Source: Microbacteriaceae bacterium
GTDB taxonomy: Bacteria; Actinomycetota; Actinomycetes; Actinomycetales; Microbacteriaceae
Assembly (NCBI GenBank): GCA_025463545.1
Contig: JAODAR010000010.1
Location: forward strand, 1 to 64,000
Direction: 5' to 3'
DNA length: 64,000 nucleotides
Both the position numbers and the translations under genes were made by a program. Within the stretch, counting starts at the first letter, position 1; every line of letters starts with the position of its first letter. A model generated the notes under the pieces. The model did not search any database. It worked only from the letters and a program-made list of their open reading frames with translations, and was not told the DNA's origin. Positions 51,765-59,891 of the stretch are shown piece by piece.

Positions 51765-52517
51765 AAATTGGCGCCGGCGGTTCTGGTGGAAGGCCTGCGG
51801 GTTCGGCGCGGCAAACGACCGGTGCTGCACGGGCTCAGTCTCGCGGTGCCGCGCGGCGGCGTGGTGGGGCTCCTCGGCCCGAGCGGCTGCGGCAAGACCA
51901 CCCTGATGCGCACGATCGTCGGCGTGCAGATCGTGCAGTCGGGCACGGTCACCGTGCTGGGCAAACCGGCGGGCAGCGCGTCACTCCGCCGCCGGGTCGG
52001 CTATGTGACGCAGGGTTCGAGCGTCTATGAGGACCTCACCGTGCGGCAAAACCTGCAGTACTTCCGCGCCGTCCTCGGTGCACCCCGAAGCGACGTCGAC
52101 CGGGTACTCCAGGCGACCGATCTCGGTGACCAGGCCGGCCAGCTCGCCGGGTCACTCTCCGGCGGGCAGCTCAGCCGAGTCTCCCTGGCCGGTGCACTGC
52201 TCGGTTCTCCCGAGCTGCTCGTGCTCGACGAGCCGACCGTCGGCCTGGACCCGGTACTGCGGGTGCAACTCTGGGGACTGTTCCATCGGCTGGCCGAGGC
52301 GGGCACGACCATCCTGGTTTCCAGCCACGTCATGGATGAGGCCAACCGCTGCGACCGGTTGCTGCTCATGCGCGACGGCGACATCCTGGCCGACGACACC
52401 CCCGCCGGCCTGCTGGAGGCCACGGGCACCGAGGACACCGAGGCCGCGTTCCTGGCACTGATCGGTCGGCATCCGTCACCCGATGCGGCTGCCGATACCG
52501 ACGGCATCCGCTCATGA
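51756..52517 (+). CDS. ABC exporter ATP-binding protein
   Basis: 253 residues from the ATG at 51756 (MVNKLAPAVLVEGL); a TTG at 51720 would add twelve residues. Walker A GPSGCGKTTLMR, Q-loop VGYVTQGSSVYEDLTVRQNL, signature LSGGQLSRVSLAGALL, Walker B LLVLDEPTVGLDP, and switch His in ILVSSHVMDEA. Daunorubicin-resistance (DrrA-like) type by size and motifs. Overlaps the permease start by 4 bp. Confidence 0.93.
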   Translation: MVNKLAPAVLVEGLRVRRGKRPVLHGLSLAVPRGGVVGLLGPSGCGKTTLMRTIVGVQIVQSGTVTVLGKPAGSASLRRRVGYVTQGSSVYEDLTVRQNLQYFRAVLGAPRSDVDRVLQATDLGDQAGQLAGSLSGGQLSRVSLAGALLGSPELLVLDEPTVGLDPVLRVQLWGLFHRLAEAGTTILVSSHVMDEANRCDRLLLMRDGDILADDTPAGLLEATGTEDTEAAFLALIGRHPSPDAAADTDGIRS

Positions 52518-53248
52518 ACCCCCAGCGCACCCTCGCCACCACCGGCCGGATCCTCACCCAGATCCGCCACGACCCACGGACGATCGTGCTTCTGCTGATC
52601 GTGCCGAGCCTGCTGGTGGGCCTCGTGGCCTGGATCTTTTCCGACACACCGGTGTTCGACGTGATCGGGCCGGCGATCCTCGCCCTGTTCCCGTTCATCG
52701 TGATGTTCCTGATCACCAGCATCACCACGCTGCGGGAGCGTCGCACCGGCACCCTGGAGCGGCTGTTGTCGATGCCACTCGGCAAGGGCGACCTGATCCT
52801 CGGCTACACGCTCGCGTTCGGGCTGCTGGCCGTGCTGCAATCGGCCATCGCCGTGGGCTTCGCGGTCTGGGTGTGCGGGCTTTCCATTGCGGGTTCGATC
52901 TGGCTGCTGCTGGCCGTGGCGGTGGCGGACGCGATACTCGGCACCACCCTCGGGTTGCTCGCGAGCGCCTTCGCCAACACCGAGTTCCAGGTGGTGCAGT
53001 TCATGCCGGCGCTGGTGTTCCCGCAGATCCTGCTCGGCGGCATCTTCCTGCCCCGCGACCAGCTGCCCGACGTGCTCCGCGACATCAGCGACTGGCTGCC
53101 GCTCTCGCACGCCATCAACGCGCTGCAGTCGGTGGCGGCCGACTCCGGGGAAGCCTCCTCCGTGGCCGGCGAGCTGCTGATCATCCTCGCCTGGATCGTG
53201 GGCGCTGTGGTGCTCGGGTCGGTCACGCTGCGCCGGCGCACCCCCTGA
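52514..53248 (+). CDS. ABC-2 type exporter permease
   Basis: 244 residues, six hydrophobic segments (about 20-40, 50-75, 98-125, 130-155, 165-185, 215-238). ABC-2 family markers: TTLRERRTGTLERLLSMPLGKGDLILGYTLAFG and the C-terminal FPQILLGGIFLPRDQLPDVLRDISDWLPLSHAINALQSV. Forms the exporter with the preceding ATPase; substrate probably a drug or lipid-like compound, not known. Confidence 0.93.
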   Translation: MNPQRTLATTGRILTQIRHDPRTIVLLLIVPSLLVGLVAWIFSDTPVFDVIGPAILALFPFIVMFLITSITTLRERRTGTLERLLSMPLGKGDLILGYTLAFGLLAVLQSAIAVGFAVWVCGLSIAGSIWLLLAVAVADAILGTTLGLLASAFANTEFQVVQFMPALVFPQILLGGIFLPRDQLPDVLRDISDWLPLSHAINALQSVAADSGEASSVAGELLIILAWIVGAVVLGSVTLRRRTP

Positions 53249-53274
53249 CCCCCGCTTCGCCGGCCCTCCCACTT

Positions 53275-53337
53275 CGCCGAACTGTGAGTTGCGTCACGTG
53301 TTTTTCGAAATTACGTGACACAAGTCACAGTTCGGCG
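53275..53337. repeat. Long palindrome (25-bp arms) between the ABC permease and GH1 genes
   Basis: Arms 53275-53299 (begins CGCCGAACTGTGAG) and 53313-53337 (ends CACAGTTCGGCG) match at 23 of 25 positions, with a 13-base T/A-rich loop GTTTTTCGAAATT-like. Strong hairpin in a convergent gap; the T-run in the loop is unusual for an intrinsic terminator. Confidence 0.92.
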
Positions 53338-53350
53338 AGGAGGTGACGGG

Positions 53351-54868
53351 TCAGGAGCGGGCGGAGAGGACCCGCTGCAACCAGCGGTAGGACAGCTTGG
53401 GCGTGCGCGTCTGGTCGGCGAAGTTCACGCGCACCAGGCCGAAGCGCTGGGTGTACCCGGCGGCCCATTCAAAGCCGTCGAGAAGCGACCAGACGAAATA
53501 GCCCCGCAGGTCGACGTTCTCGGCGATGCCGCCGGGGGCAACGGATGCGAGCGCCGCGGCCAGGTGCTCGGCCAGGTAGTCCACGCGGTCCACATCGGCG
53601 ACCTCCACCCGCTCGGAGCGCTCGGTGCGCCCATCCACGTCACCCGGGGCAACGTCGGCGAAGCTCGCGCCTCCCGCCGTGATGTACACCGGCGGCAGCG
53701 TCTCGCCGTACCGCTCGTGCAGTTCCTGCAGCGAGACGGCGAGGTATTCCGGCGCGATCGGCCAGCCGGAGCCGGTGTTGTCGAACTCGCGGAACGGTTC
53801 GAAGTGGAACGGCAGTGTGGCCATGGCGGTTGCCTTGCCGTCGGGCGTCGCGGCTCCCCCGCTGCCGGCCGCCACCCGCGACGGGAAGTAGTAGCTGACG
53901 CCGTAGAAGTCGAGCGGCTGATGGATGGTCCGGAGGTCCTCCGGATCCACTTCAGCGAGCGGGCGGAGTTCCTTCGCGAACTCGGGCAGCTCCGGGTAGT
54001 GGCCGAGCAGCACCGGGTCGGCGAAGATCCGGTTGTGCAGCGCGTCGAAGAGTTCGGCGAAGACCCGGTCCTCCTCGCGATCGCTCGCGGGCTGCACCGG
54101 CGAGTGCACGTTCGCGATGCCGATCCGTCCTGGCACGTCTGCGGCGCGCAACCCCTGTACGGCGAGCCCGTGCCCGAGCAGTTGGTGGTGCGCGGTGGGC
54201 AGCGCGCCGAACAGCAGCGTGTCTCCCGGCGCGTGCACGCCGAGGGCGTATCCGTTCAGCGTCACCGTCGCCGGCTCGTTGATCGTCACCCATGCGTCGA
54301 TGCGATCGCCGAACACGGCACCCATCTCGTACGCATAATCGCCGAAGCGAAGGGCTGTGTCGCGGTTCCGCCAGCCACCGGCCAGTGCCAGCGGCGTGTC
54401 CCAGTGGAACAGGGTCGCCATCGGGCTGAGCCCTGCCGCGAGCAGCTGGTCGAGCAGCCGGTCGTAGAACGCGATCCCGTTGCGGTTCAGCGCACCGCGC
54501 CCATCAGGCTGCAACCGCGGCCAGGCGAACGAGAACCGGTAGGTGTCCACGCCCAGCTCGCGCATCAGGGTGACGTCTTCCGCGTAGCGGTGAAAATGGT
54601 CGGTTGAAACGGATGCGTTCGAGCCGTCCAGGATGCGCCCGCGCTGGGCGGAGAGGGCGTCCCACACCGAGTCACCGCGGCCCCCGTCACGCGCCGCGCC
54701 CTCGATCTGGAACGCCGCCGTGGCGGTGCCGATCTGGAACCCCGATGGAAGCCGGTCGCCGAGCTCGCTTGCGCGGTGCTGCCAGGCGCGGGAGCGAACC
54801 GCACGGGACTCGATGGCGGAGGGCCGACCGCTGGGATTGCTGCTACTGCGTGTGTTGCTCGTGCTCAC
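53351..54868 (-). CDS. GH1 family beta-glucosidase-like protein with nucleophile replaced by Ala
   Basis: 505 residues from a GTG at 54868 that overlaps the upstream stop. GH1 fold motifs in order: FQIGTATAAFQIEGAARDGGRGDSVWDAL (about 44-72), the substrate His-Trp FHWDTP (154-159), the acid/base TINEP with Glu198, DFYGVSYYFPSRV, and the C-terminal YFVWSLLDGFEWAAGYTQRFGLVRV. At the nucleophile site, where the family has (I/V)TE(N/G/S)G, this protein reads YITAGGASF: residue 398 is Ala (GCG, 53675-53677), not Glu. All other parts look intact and in frame. It may be inactive, act with external nucleophiles, or bind only. Sequencing error is possible. Confidence 0.9.
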   Translation of the reverse strand: MSTSNTRSSSNPSGRPSAIESRAVRSRAWQHRASELGDRLPSGFQIGTATAAFQIEGAARDGGRGDSVWDALSAQRGRILDGSNASVSTDHFHRYAEDVTLMRELGVDTYRFSFAWPRLQPDGRGALNRNGIAFYDRLLDQLLAAGLSPMATLFHWDTPLALAGGWRNRDTALRFGDYAYEMGAVFGDRIDAWVTINEPATVTLNGYALGVHAPGDTLLFGALPTAHHQLLGHGLAVQGLRAADVPGRIGIANVHSPVQPASDREEDRVFAELFDALHNRIFADPVLLGHYPELPEFAKELRPLAEVDPEDLRTIHQPLDFYGVSYYFPSRVAAGSGGAATPDGKATAMATLPFHFEPFREFDNTGSGWPIAPEYLAVSLQELHERYGETLPPVYITAGGASFADVAPGDVDGRTERSERVEVADVDRVDYLAEHLAAALASVAPGGIAENVDLRGYFVWSLLDGFEWAAGYTQRFGLVRVNFADQTRTPKLSYRWLQRVLSARS

Positions 54869-56220
54869 GGGCCGAGGACTCTTTCCAGGTAACTGTTGCC
54901 GAAGCGGCGCTCCGGGTCGAGGCGGTCGCGCGCGGCACGGAAGTCGTCGAACCGTGGATACAGTCCGCGAAGGGTGTCCGCGCCGAGTTTGTGCATCGTC
55001 CCCCAGTGTGGGCGTCCATCGTGCGCGCGCATAATCGCCTCCACAGCCGTGAAGTACTCGTCGGGGTCCTCTCGGAAATAACGCCGCACTGCGATGTAGC
55101 CCGACTCACGGCCGTGTGCGGTGGAAAGCCAGAGATCATCGGCGGCGGCGGCGCTCACTTCGACAGGGAAGGAGATGCGCCAGCCACGGCGTTCGACCAG
55201 GGCGCGCACCTCGCGCAGGGCCTCCGGGACAGCGTCGCGTGGGAGTGCGTATTCCATCTCATTGAACCGGACGGCGTGGTTGGTGACGAAGGCCCGTGCC
55301 GGGGCATCCGTGTATTCACGCCGGCTGAAACGTTTCTCGGCCACCCGGCTGAACACGGGCACCAGCAGCGGCGCCGCTGCGCCGAGGACGGAAGTGGCCC
55401 GGCGGACGCCGTTGGCGAGGAGTTCGTCTCCGAACCAGCGGGTCGCCCGGCCGAGCGGCGCTCGTGCGGTGTCGGCAGGGAGGCGGGTGGCAGACCTCGT
55501 CAGGGCGCTGCCGGTGTGTGGGAACCAGTTGAAGCTGAAGTGATCCAGGGCGGCGGAACGCCTCAGGTAGTCGTCGAGTACCGCATCGAGCGGCTCGGCT
55601 GCCTCGACCTGGTGCACCAGGAACGCGGGTACGCACTGCATGGTGATGTCGACGATGATGCCGAGAGCCCCGAGGCCGAGCCGGACCGCGGGAAGCAGCT
55701 CAGGGTTCTCGGTTTCGCTCACGGTGAGGAGCGATCCGTCACCGGTGACGAGGGTGAGCGCCATAATCTGGGCGGCCAGGCCGCCGAAGCTTCCGCCGGT
55801 GCCGTGCGTTCCGGTGGCGGTGGCGCCCGCGATGGTCTGCCGGTCGATGCCGCCGAGGTTGGTGAGCGCGAGTCCGTGTGGCGCAAGCAGGCCTGGCAGC
55901 CGATACAGCGGGGTGCCGGCAGCGACGGTGATCCGGCGACGGTCGATGTCGACCATCGCGCCGCCATGCCGGGTGCCGCCGGCGCTGCCGGTGATTCCGC
56001 TGCCGAGTTGGAGGTCGTGCAGGTCGAGTTGCACGCCGGGAGCGAGGGCGATGCCAGAGAAGCTGTGCCCGGTGCCGACGGCTTTGACGGGCAGGCCGGC
56101 GCTGGCCGCCGCGATAACAGCGCGCTGTACCGCTTCAGGGCTGGTGGGGCGTTCGACACGACGTGGGCGCACCGTTACCCCGCGGCTCCAGTTGCGCCAC
56201 ACTGCGCCGGTCGCCGTCAC
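54865..56220 (-). CDS. FAD-binding sugar-1,4-lactone oxidase (D-arabinono/L-gulono-lactone oxidase family)
   Basis: 451 residues from the GTG at 56220, preceded by AGAAGG; the frame is open upstream to 56406 without support. PCMH/VAO-type FAD domain: RPTSPEAVQRAVIAAASAGLPVKAVGTGHSFSGIA (His as possible FAD link), GGIDRQTIAGATATGTHGTGGSFGGLAAQIMAL. C-terminal ALO domain ends with MHKLGADTLRGLYPRFDDFRAARDRLDPERRFGNSYLERVLG. Oxidises aldonolactones or sugar alcohols with oxygen. Overlaps the GH1 gene by 4 bp, so the two are translationally coupled. Confidence 0.93.
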   Translation of the reverse strand: MTATGAVWRNWSRGVTVRPRRVERPTSPEAVQRAVIAAASAGLPVKAVGTGHSFSGIALAPGVQLDLHDLQLGSGITGSAGGTRHGGAMVDIDRRRITVAAGTPLYRLPGLLAPHGLALTNLGGIDRQTIAGATATGTHGTGGSFGGLAAQIMALTLVTGDGSLLTVSETENPELLPAVRLGLGALGIIVDITMQCVPAFLVHQVEAAEPLDAVLDDYLRRSAALDHFSFNWFPHTGSALTRSATRLPADTARAPLGRATRWFGDELLANGVRRATSVLGAAAPLLVPVFSRVAEKRFSRREYTDAPARAFVTNHAVRFNEMEYALPRDAVPEALREVRALVERRGWRISFPVEVSAAAADDLWLSTAHGRESGYIAVRRYFREDPDEYFTAVEAIMRAHDGRPHWGTMHKLGADTLRGLYPRFDDFRAARDRLDPERRFGNSYLERVLGP

Positions 56221-56468
56221 AGGAACCCTTCTCGTTCGCCGCTGTTGGCGGCGCCGTACGCCGCTCTGTAGCCAGCGCGGTAGGCGGGATCGTGGCGTGA
56301 TTCCCCGCGCTCGGCGGATGCCATGTTCGGCACGCGACTCCTCAGGTGGGGACAATGTGAAACGGGAGCGAAGCGGACAACTGGCCCAGTCGCCAGTATG
56401 CACCACGGGCAGCAGATCTCAGGTCGATAACGAATGTGTCGTTTTGTCACGACGGCCCGGTCAGATGG

Positions 56469-56497
56469 TTGACATTGCCCGTTCTGGCCCGTGAAAT
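56469..56497 (+). promoter_or_regulatory. Sigma-70-type promoter for the Ig-like membrane protein
   Basis: TTGACA (56469-56474), 17-bp spacer, TGAAAT (56492-56497), 18 bp before the GTG start at 56516. The -35 is a perfect consensus. The rest of the 295-bp gap from 56221 shows nothing else recognisable. Confidence 0.6.
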
Positions 56498-56515
56498 GGG
56501 GGTGGGGGTGGACTC

Positions 56516-58714
56516 GTGGGGAAGACCGTGGGGAAGGCGTCGCTGGCTTCAGCGAAGCGTCTCCGGGGCGCCGTTCTCGGCCTGGGGCTTGTGGTCGTTG
56601 CACTGGTGGGCTCGGTTGCGATGGCCGTCGATGCGGCACCGACAGCGATGGCCGTCGATGCCGCTCCGGACGCTCCGACTGGGCAGGACTCACCAAGCCG
56701 TACCGCAGAGCCCGTCACCACGACGACGCCCTCCGCCGCCCCGACCGCCCCGACGATCACCGATCCGCCCAACGGCACGTTCATCGGCCTCAGCACAACA
56801 ATCGTCTCCGGTATCCGTGATGCCGGAGACGCCGTCCAGTTGCTCTCGCCCATCGCCGGGAACGACCCGCTCTGCATCATCGCCCCCGACGGCACCAGCG
56901 AGTGGAGCTGCACCGCTGGGCCGCTGCCCAACGGCCCAGCGGTCGTCCTGCGGGCCGTGGTCACGGGAGACCCGAGCCTCGAGGCCTCGATCACGGTGCC
57001 CGTGCTCGCGCCGCCAACGGTCACCGGCGGTGCCAGCGGCCAGAAATACTCGGACGGCCGTGTGCGCGGAACCGGGTATCCCGGCGCATCCGTCACCGCG
57101 TCGCTGTCCGATGGTCGCGGCTGCACGACCACGGCGGATAGTTCGGGCGCCTGGGCCTGCACGCTTCCCGCTGTCACCGACGGCGAAGGCCAGGTCACCG
57201 CCCGCCAGCAGTCGGATGTTATCGCCCCGAGCTCGTCCAATAACAGCGCGCCGGTCGGCATCCGCTTCGATGTGACGGAACCCGCTGCGCCCACGGTGAC
57301 CACGCCCGCCAACGGTTCGCGTGTTCCCCTGGGCGCGACGACCTACTCCGGCGCCGGAGAGGACGGAGCCGCGGTCACCGTCTTCGCCGGCCCGTATTCA
57401 GTGTGCACCGCGACTGTCACCGGCGAACGCTGGAGTTGCGCGGGCTCCGGCGTCGCGGCCGGCACCTACAACGTCGTCGCCCTGCAGCAGGATGCCGCCG
57501 GGAACGCCAGCCCCGGGTCCGCGCCGAACACCGTAGCCTACGGCCCCGCCCCGTCACCGACAGGGTCCCCGGCGTCCGCGCCCAGCCAGCATTCACCTCA
57601 CAGTCCGAGCGCGGACTCCGGCGGTGGGGGGTCCTCGGCCGTCCAGCCCGCACCGCCGGCGGCACCACCCTCATCCGCTTCCGAGCAGTCGCCGTCGACT
57701 CCCCCGGCCGCGGGCGGAGCCGGCGGGACGCGGCCACAGGGTCCTGGCGGGTGGAGTGCCCCGACTCGATTCACCGCCGCTGTCGTGCCTCTGGGCCAGG
57801 CCAGTGCCTTCCCCTGGCTGCAAGCCGTACTCCTGGCTCTCGGCGCCCTGTTGTTGGTCGCGATCCCGGCTCGCCTGTTGGCCGGGACCATCTCCCGAAC
57901 CTATGTCGGCTCGCGGCGCTGGCACCCGGCCCCCATCGCGGGCCGAAACCGGGCTCGGGAAGAGTTCGAGACCGCCCCGCAACTTCGGGTCAACCGGTGG
58001 GTGGTGCCGTTTGCGGCCCTGCTTGCGGCGGCGGCGCTGGTGGTTCTCTCCGGCCCCGTCACCGATCGGCCGGCGTACCTGCGGCTGCTCCTGGCCGTCG
58101 TCATCGCGCTGGGCGTGGTGAATGCGGTGGCAACACTGGCACCCTGGTGGTGGAGCACCCGTGTGCTGGGAGTGGCCGCATCCGTGTCCTTCCTGCCGCG
58201 CTATCTCCTGCTGGTGGCGGTGACCGCGCTCGGCTCCCGGCTGCTGGACGTGCACCCGGCATTGCTGTTCGGGTTGCTGGGAAGCGTCGCGGTGACGCCT
58301 GCGGCCACCGTCGCAGTCCGTGGTCGACTGGCCGGAGCGCGGGCAGCCAGCCTTCTTGTGCTGGCCATGCTCGGCTGGCTGGCGCTCGGCGCAGTGCCGG
58401 CTCCGGATGCGTTCGGGGCGGCGCTTTTGGCGGAGGTGGCGAACATCATCATTCTGTCGGCGCTCGGGTCGGCGGTGCTGGTACTTGTTCCGCTCGGCTG
58501 CACCAGCGGCCGGAGCGTGCTCGCCTGGTCGCCGCCAATCTGGGCCGCTCTCACCGTGCTCGCGTTCACGATGTTGTTCATGGTGCTCTCGCCCTCGGTG
58601 GAGAGCTGGCGCACCGGCGCCGGAACGCTGCTGTGGGTGGCAGCCGGTTCGTTCGCCACGCTCAGCGTCGCGGCATGGGCCTGGCAGCGCTTCGTCGTGC
58701 CCGGGCTGCGCTGA
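56516..58714 (+). CDS. Secreted-type protein: three Ig-like repeats fused to a polytopic membrane domain
   Basis: 732 residues from a GTG. Signal-type helix at about 17-37, then a tandem 9-residue repeat (MAVDAAPTA, MAVDAAPDA; DNA 56621-56674). Three Ig-like repeats follow (about 78-165, 166-256, 257-343), each with a Cys pair about 12 apart where Trp precedes the second Cys: C120/C132 (EWSC), C203/C215 (AWAC), C297/C308 (RWSC). A Ser/Pro/Gly linker (about 345-430) leads to a membrane domain with about eight to nine helices (about 435-725). I do not recognise the membrane domain. Probable surface protein anchored by, or serving, a channel-like C-terminus. Confidence 0.85.
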   Translation: MGKTVGKASLASAKRLRGAVLGLGLVVVALVGSVAMAVDAAPTAMAVDAAPDAPTGQDSPSRTAEPVTTTTPSAAPTAPTITDPPNGTFIGLSTTIVSGIRDAGDAVQLLSPIAGNDPLCIIAPDGTSEWSCTAGPLPNGPAVVLRAVVTGDPSLEASITVPVLAPPTVTGGASGQKYSDGRVRGTGYPGASVTASLSDGRGCTTTADSSGAWACTLPAVTDGEGQVTARQQSDVIAPSSSNNSAPVGIRFDVTEPAAPTVTTPANGSRVPLGATTYSGAGEDGAAVTVFAGPYSVCTATVTGERWSCAGSGVAAGTYNVVALQQDAAGNASPGSAPNTVAYGPAPSPTGSPASAPSQHSPHSPSADSGGGGSSAVQPAPPAAPPSSASEQSPSTPPAAGGAGGTRPQGPGGWSAPTRFTAAVVPLGQASAFPWLQAVLLALGALLLVAIPARLLAGTISRTYVGSRRWHPAPIAGRNRAREEFETAPQLRVNRWVVPFAALLAAAALVVLSGPVTDRPAYLRLLLAVVIALGVVNAVATLAPWWWSTRVLGVAASVSFLPRYLLLVAVTALGSRLLDVHPALLFGLLGSVAVTPAATVAVRGRLAGARAASLLVLAMLGWLALGAVPAPDAFGAALLAEVANIIILSALGSAVLVLVPLGCTSGRSVLAWSPPIWAALTVLAFTMLFMVLSPSVESWRTGAGTLLWVAAGSFATLSVAAWAWQRFVVPGLR

Positions 58715-58776
58715 CTCGTGGATCGGTCCTCGCAGGCGTCCGCATGGGCGTCTCCCCACACGGTATCGTCGAAAGC

Positions 58777-59703
58777 GTGCGCCTCGGAGTTCTCGACGTC
58801 GGTTCGAATACAGTCCACCTGTTGGTGGTCGACGCGCGCGCCGGCGCGCGGCCCATTCCGGAGGCATCCGACAAGGCAGTTCTCCGGCTGATGCGCTACC
58901 TCACCGACGACGGCGCCATCAGCGACGAGGGCGTCGCAGCGATACTCGCCGCGGTGACGAACGCCGCGGAAGTCGCGCGGCGACACCACGTCGACGAGCT
59001 TCTCCCGTTTGCCACGTCGGCGCTCCGAGAGGCCTCCAACGGACCAGACGTGCTCGAGCTGGTGAAGCAGCAGACCGGAGTCGACCTTCGCGTCCTGTCG
59101 GGCGAGGACGAAGCGCGCCTCACCTTCCTCGCCGTCCGCCGGTGGTACGGCTGGTCGGCCGAAAACATCCTGTTGTTCGATATCGGCGGCGGCTCCCTCG
59201 AGATCTCCTCCGGCGGGAACGAGACTCCGGACGTCGCGCTCTCCATTCCGCTCGGCGCCGGCCGCTCTACCCTCGACTTCCTGCACCACGATCCGCCGCT
59301 CGACACCGAGGTCTCCAACCTGCGCGCGCACGCGTCGAACCTCCTCGCGGAAGCGGTCGGCGCCTTCACCGACCTGCCCGCCCCGCATCACGTGGTGGGA
59401 TCGTCGAAGACGATTCGATCGCTCGCCCGGCTCGCCGGATCGACCCAGGACGGAGTCGGGTCTGCCGACCGGATGATGCTGCGCCGTTCGCACCTGGAGG
59501 ACTGGTTACCCAGGCTGGCGAAGATTCCGGCCGACGCGCGCCCGGCCCTGCCGGGTATCACCGCCGATCGCACCTTCCAGATCGTCGCCGGCGGCATCGT
59601 GCTGGATGAGGCGATGAAGGCGTTCAGCGTGCGGGAGCTCGAGGTGTCGCCGTGGGCGCTGCGCGAGGGCATCATCCTCCGCTACCTCGACCGCATCGGC
59701 TGA
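58777..59703 (+). CDS. Ppx/GppA family phosphatase
   Basis: 308 residues from a GTG at 58777 ([20 protein letters not shown]); an ATG at 58744 would add eleven residues. Sugar-kinase/Hsp70-type fold: the first phosphate loop [53 protein letters not shown], and the second loop [13 protein letters not shown]. Acts on polyphosphate or (p)ppGpp; short actinobacterial type. Complete. Uses a TTA codon at 59506. Confidence 0.94.
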   Translation: MRLGVLDVGSNTVHLLVVDARAGARPIPEASDKAVLRLMRYLTDDGAISDEGVAAILAAVTNAAEVARRHHVDELLPFATSALREASNGPDVLELVKQQTGVDLRVLSGEDEARLTFLAVRRWYGWSAENILLFDIGGGSLEISSGGNETPDVALSIPLGAGRSTLDFLHHDPPLDTEVSNLRAHASNLLAEAVGAFTDLPAPHHVVGSSKTIRSLARLAGSTQDGVGSADRMMLRRSHLEDWLPRLAKIPADARPALPGITADRTFQIVAGGIVLDEAMKAFSVRELEVSPWALREGIILRYLDRIG

Positions 59704-59767
59704 GCCACGCGCCTTCGCCCAACGGTGGCAGCCGACCGGGTAAGGGGATGCGCAGCGCGCGTCCTGG

Positions 59768-59844
59768 TGGTGCCCCCACTGGGATTCGAACCCAGACTGT
59801 AACGATTTTAAGTCGTCCGCCTCTGCCGGTTGGGCTATGGGGGC
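59768..59844 (-). tRNA. tRNA with anticodon UAA (Leu), class I shape, CCA encoded
   Basis: Minus-strand cloverleaf: acceptor GCCCCCA/TGGGGGC, D stem GCC/GGC, anticodon stem GACGA/TCGTT with loop CTTAAAA (anticodon TAA at 59808-59810), T stem CTGGG/CCCAG with TTCGAAT loop, discriminator A at 59771 and CCA at 59768-59770. The variable region is only ACAGT, five bases, whereas normal tRNA-Leu has a long variable arm. Reads UUA, a rare codon here. Confidence 0.93.
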
Positions 59845-59891
59845 GCGCTCGACGTGAGCCGAACGCTTCAAGCGTAGATGCTGGCGGCCGC

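Noticed and set aside
53315..56271. Long plus-strand open frames opposite the GH1 and FAD oxidase genes
   Set aside because: Antisense shadows with no family features; the minus-strand proteins have full motif sets.
57403..58776. Upstream extension of the Ppx/GppA frame through the Ig-like protein gene
   Set aside because: The extension is the +1 shadow of the Ig-like protein (Arg/Gly-rich); the phosphatase starts at [10 protein letters not shown].
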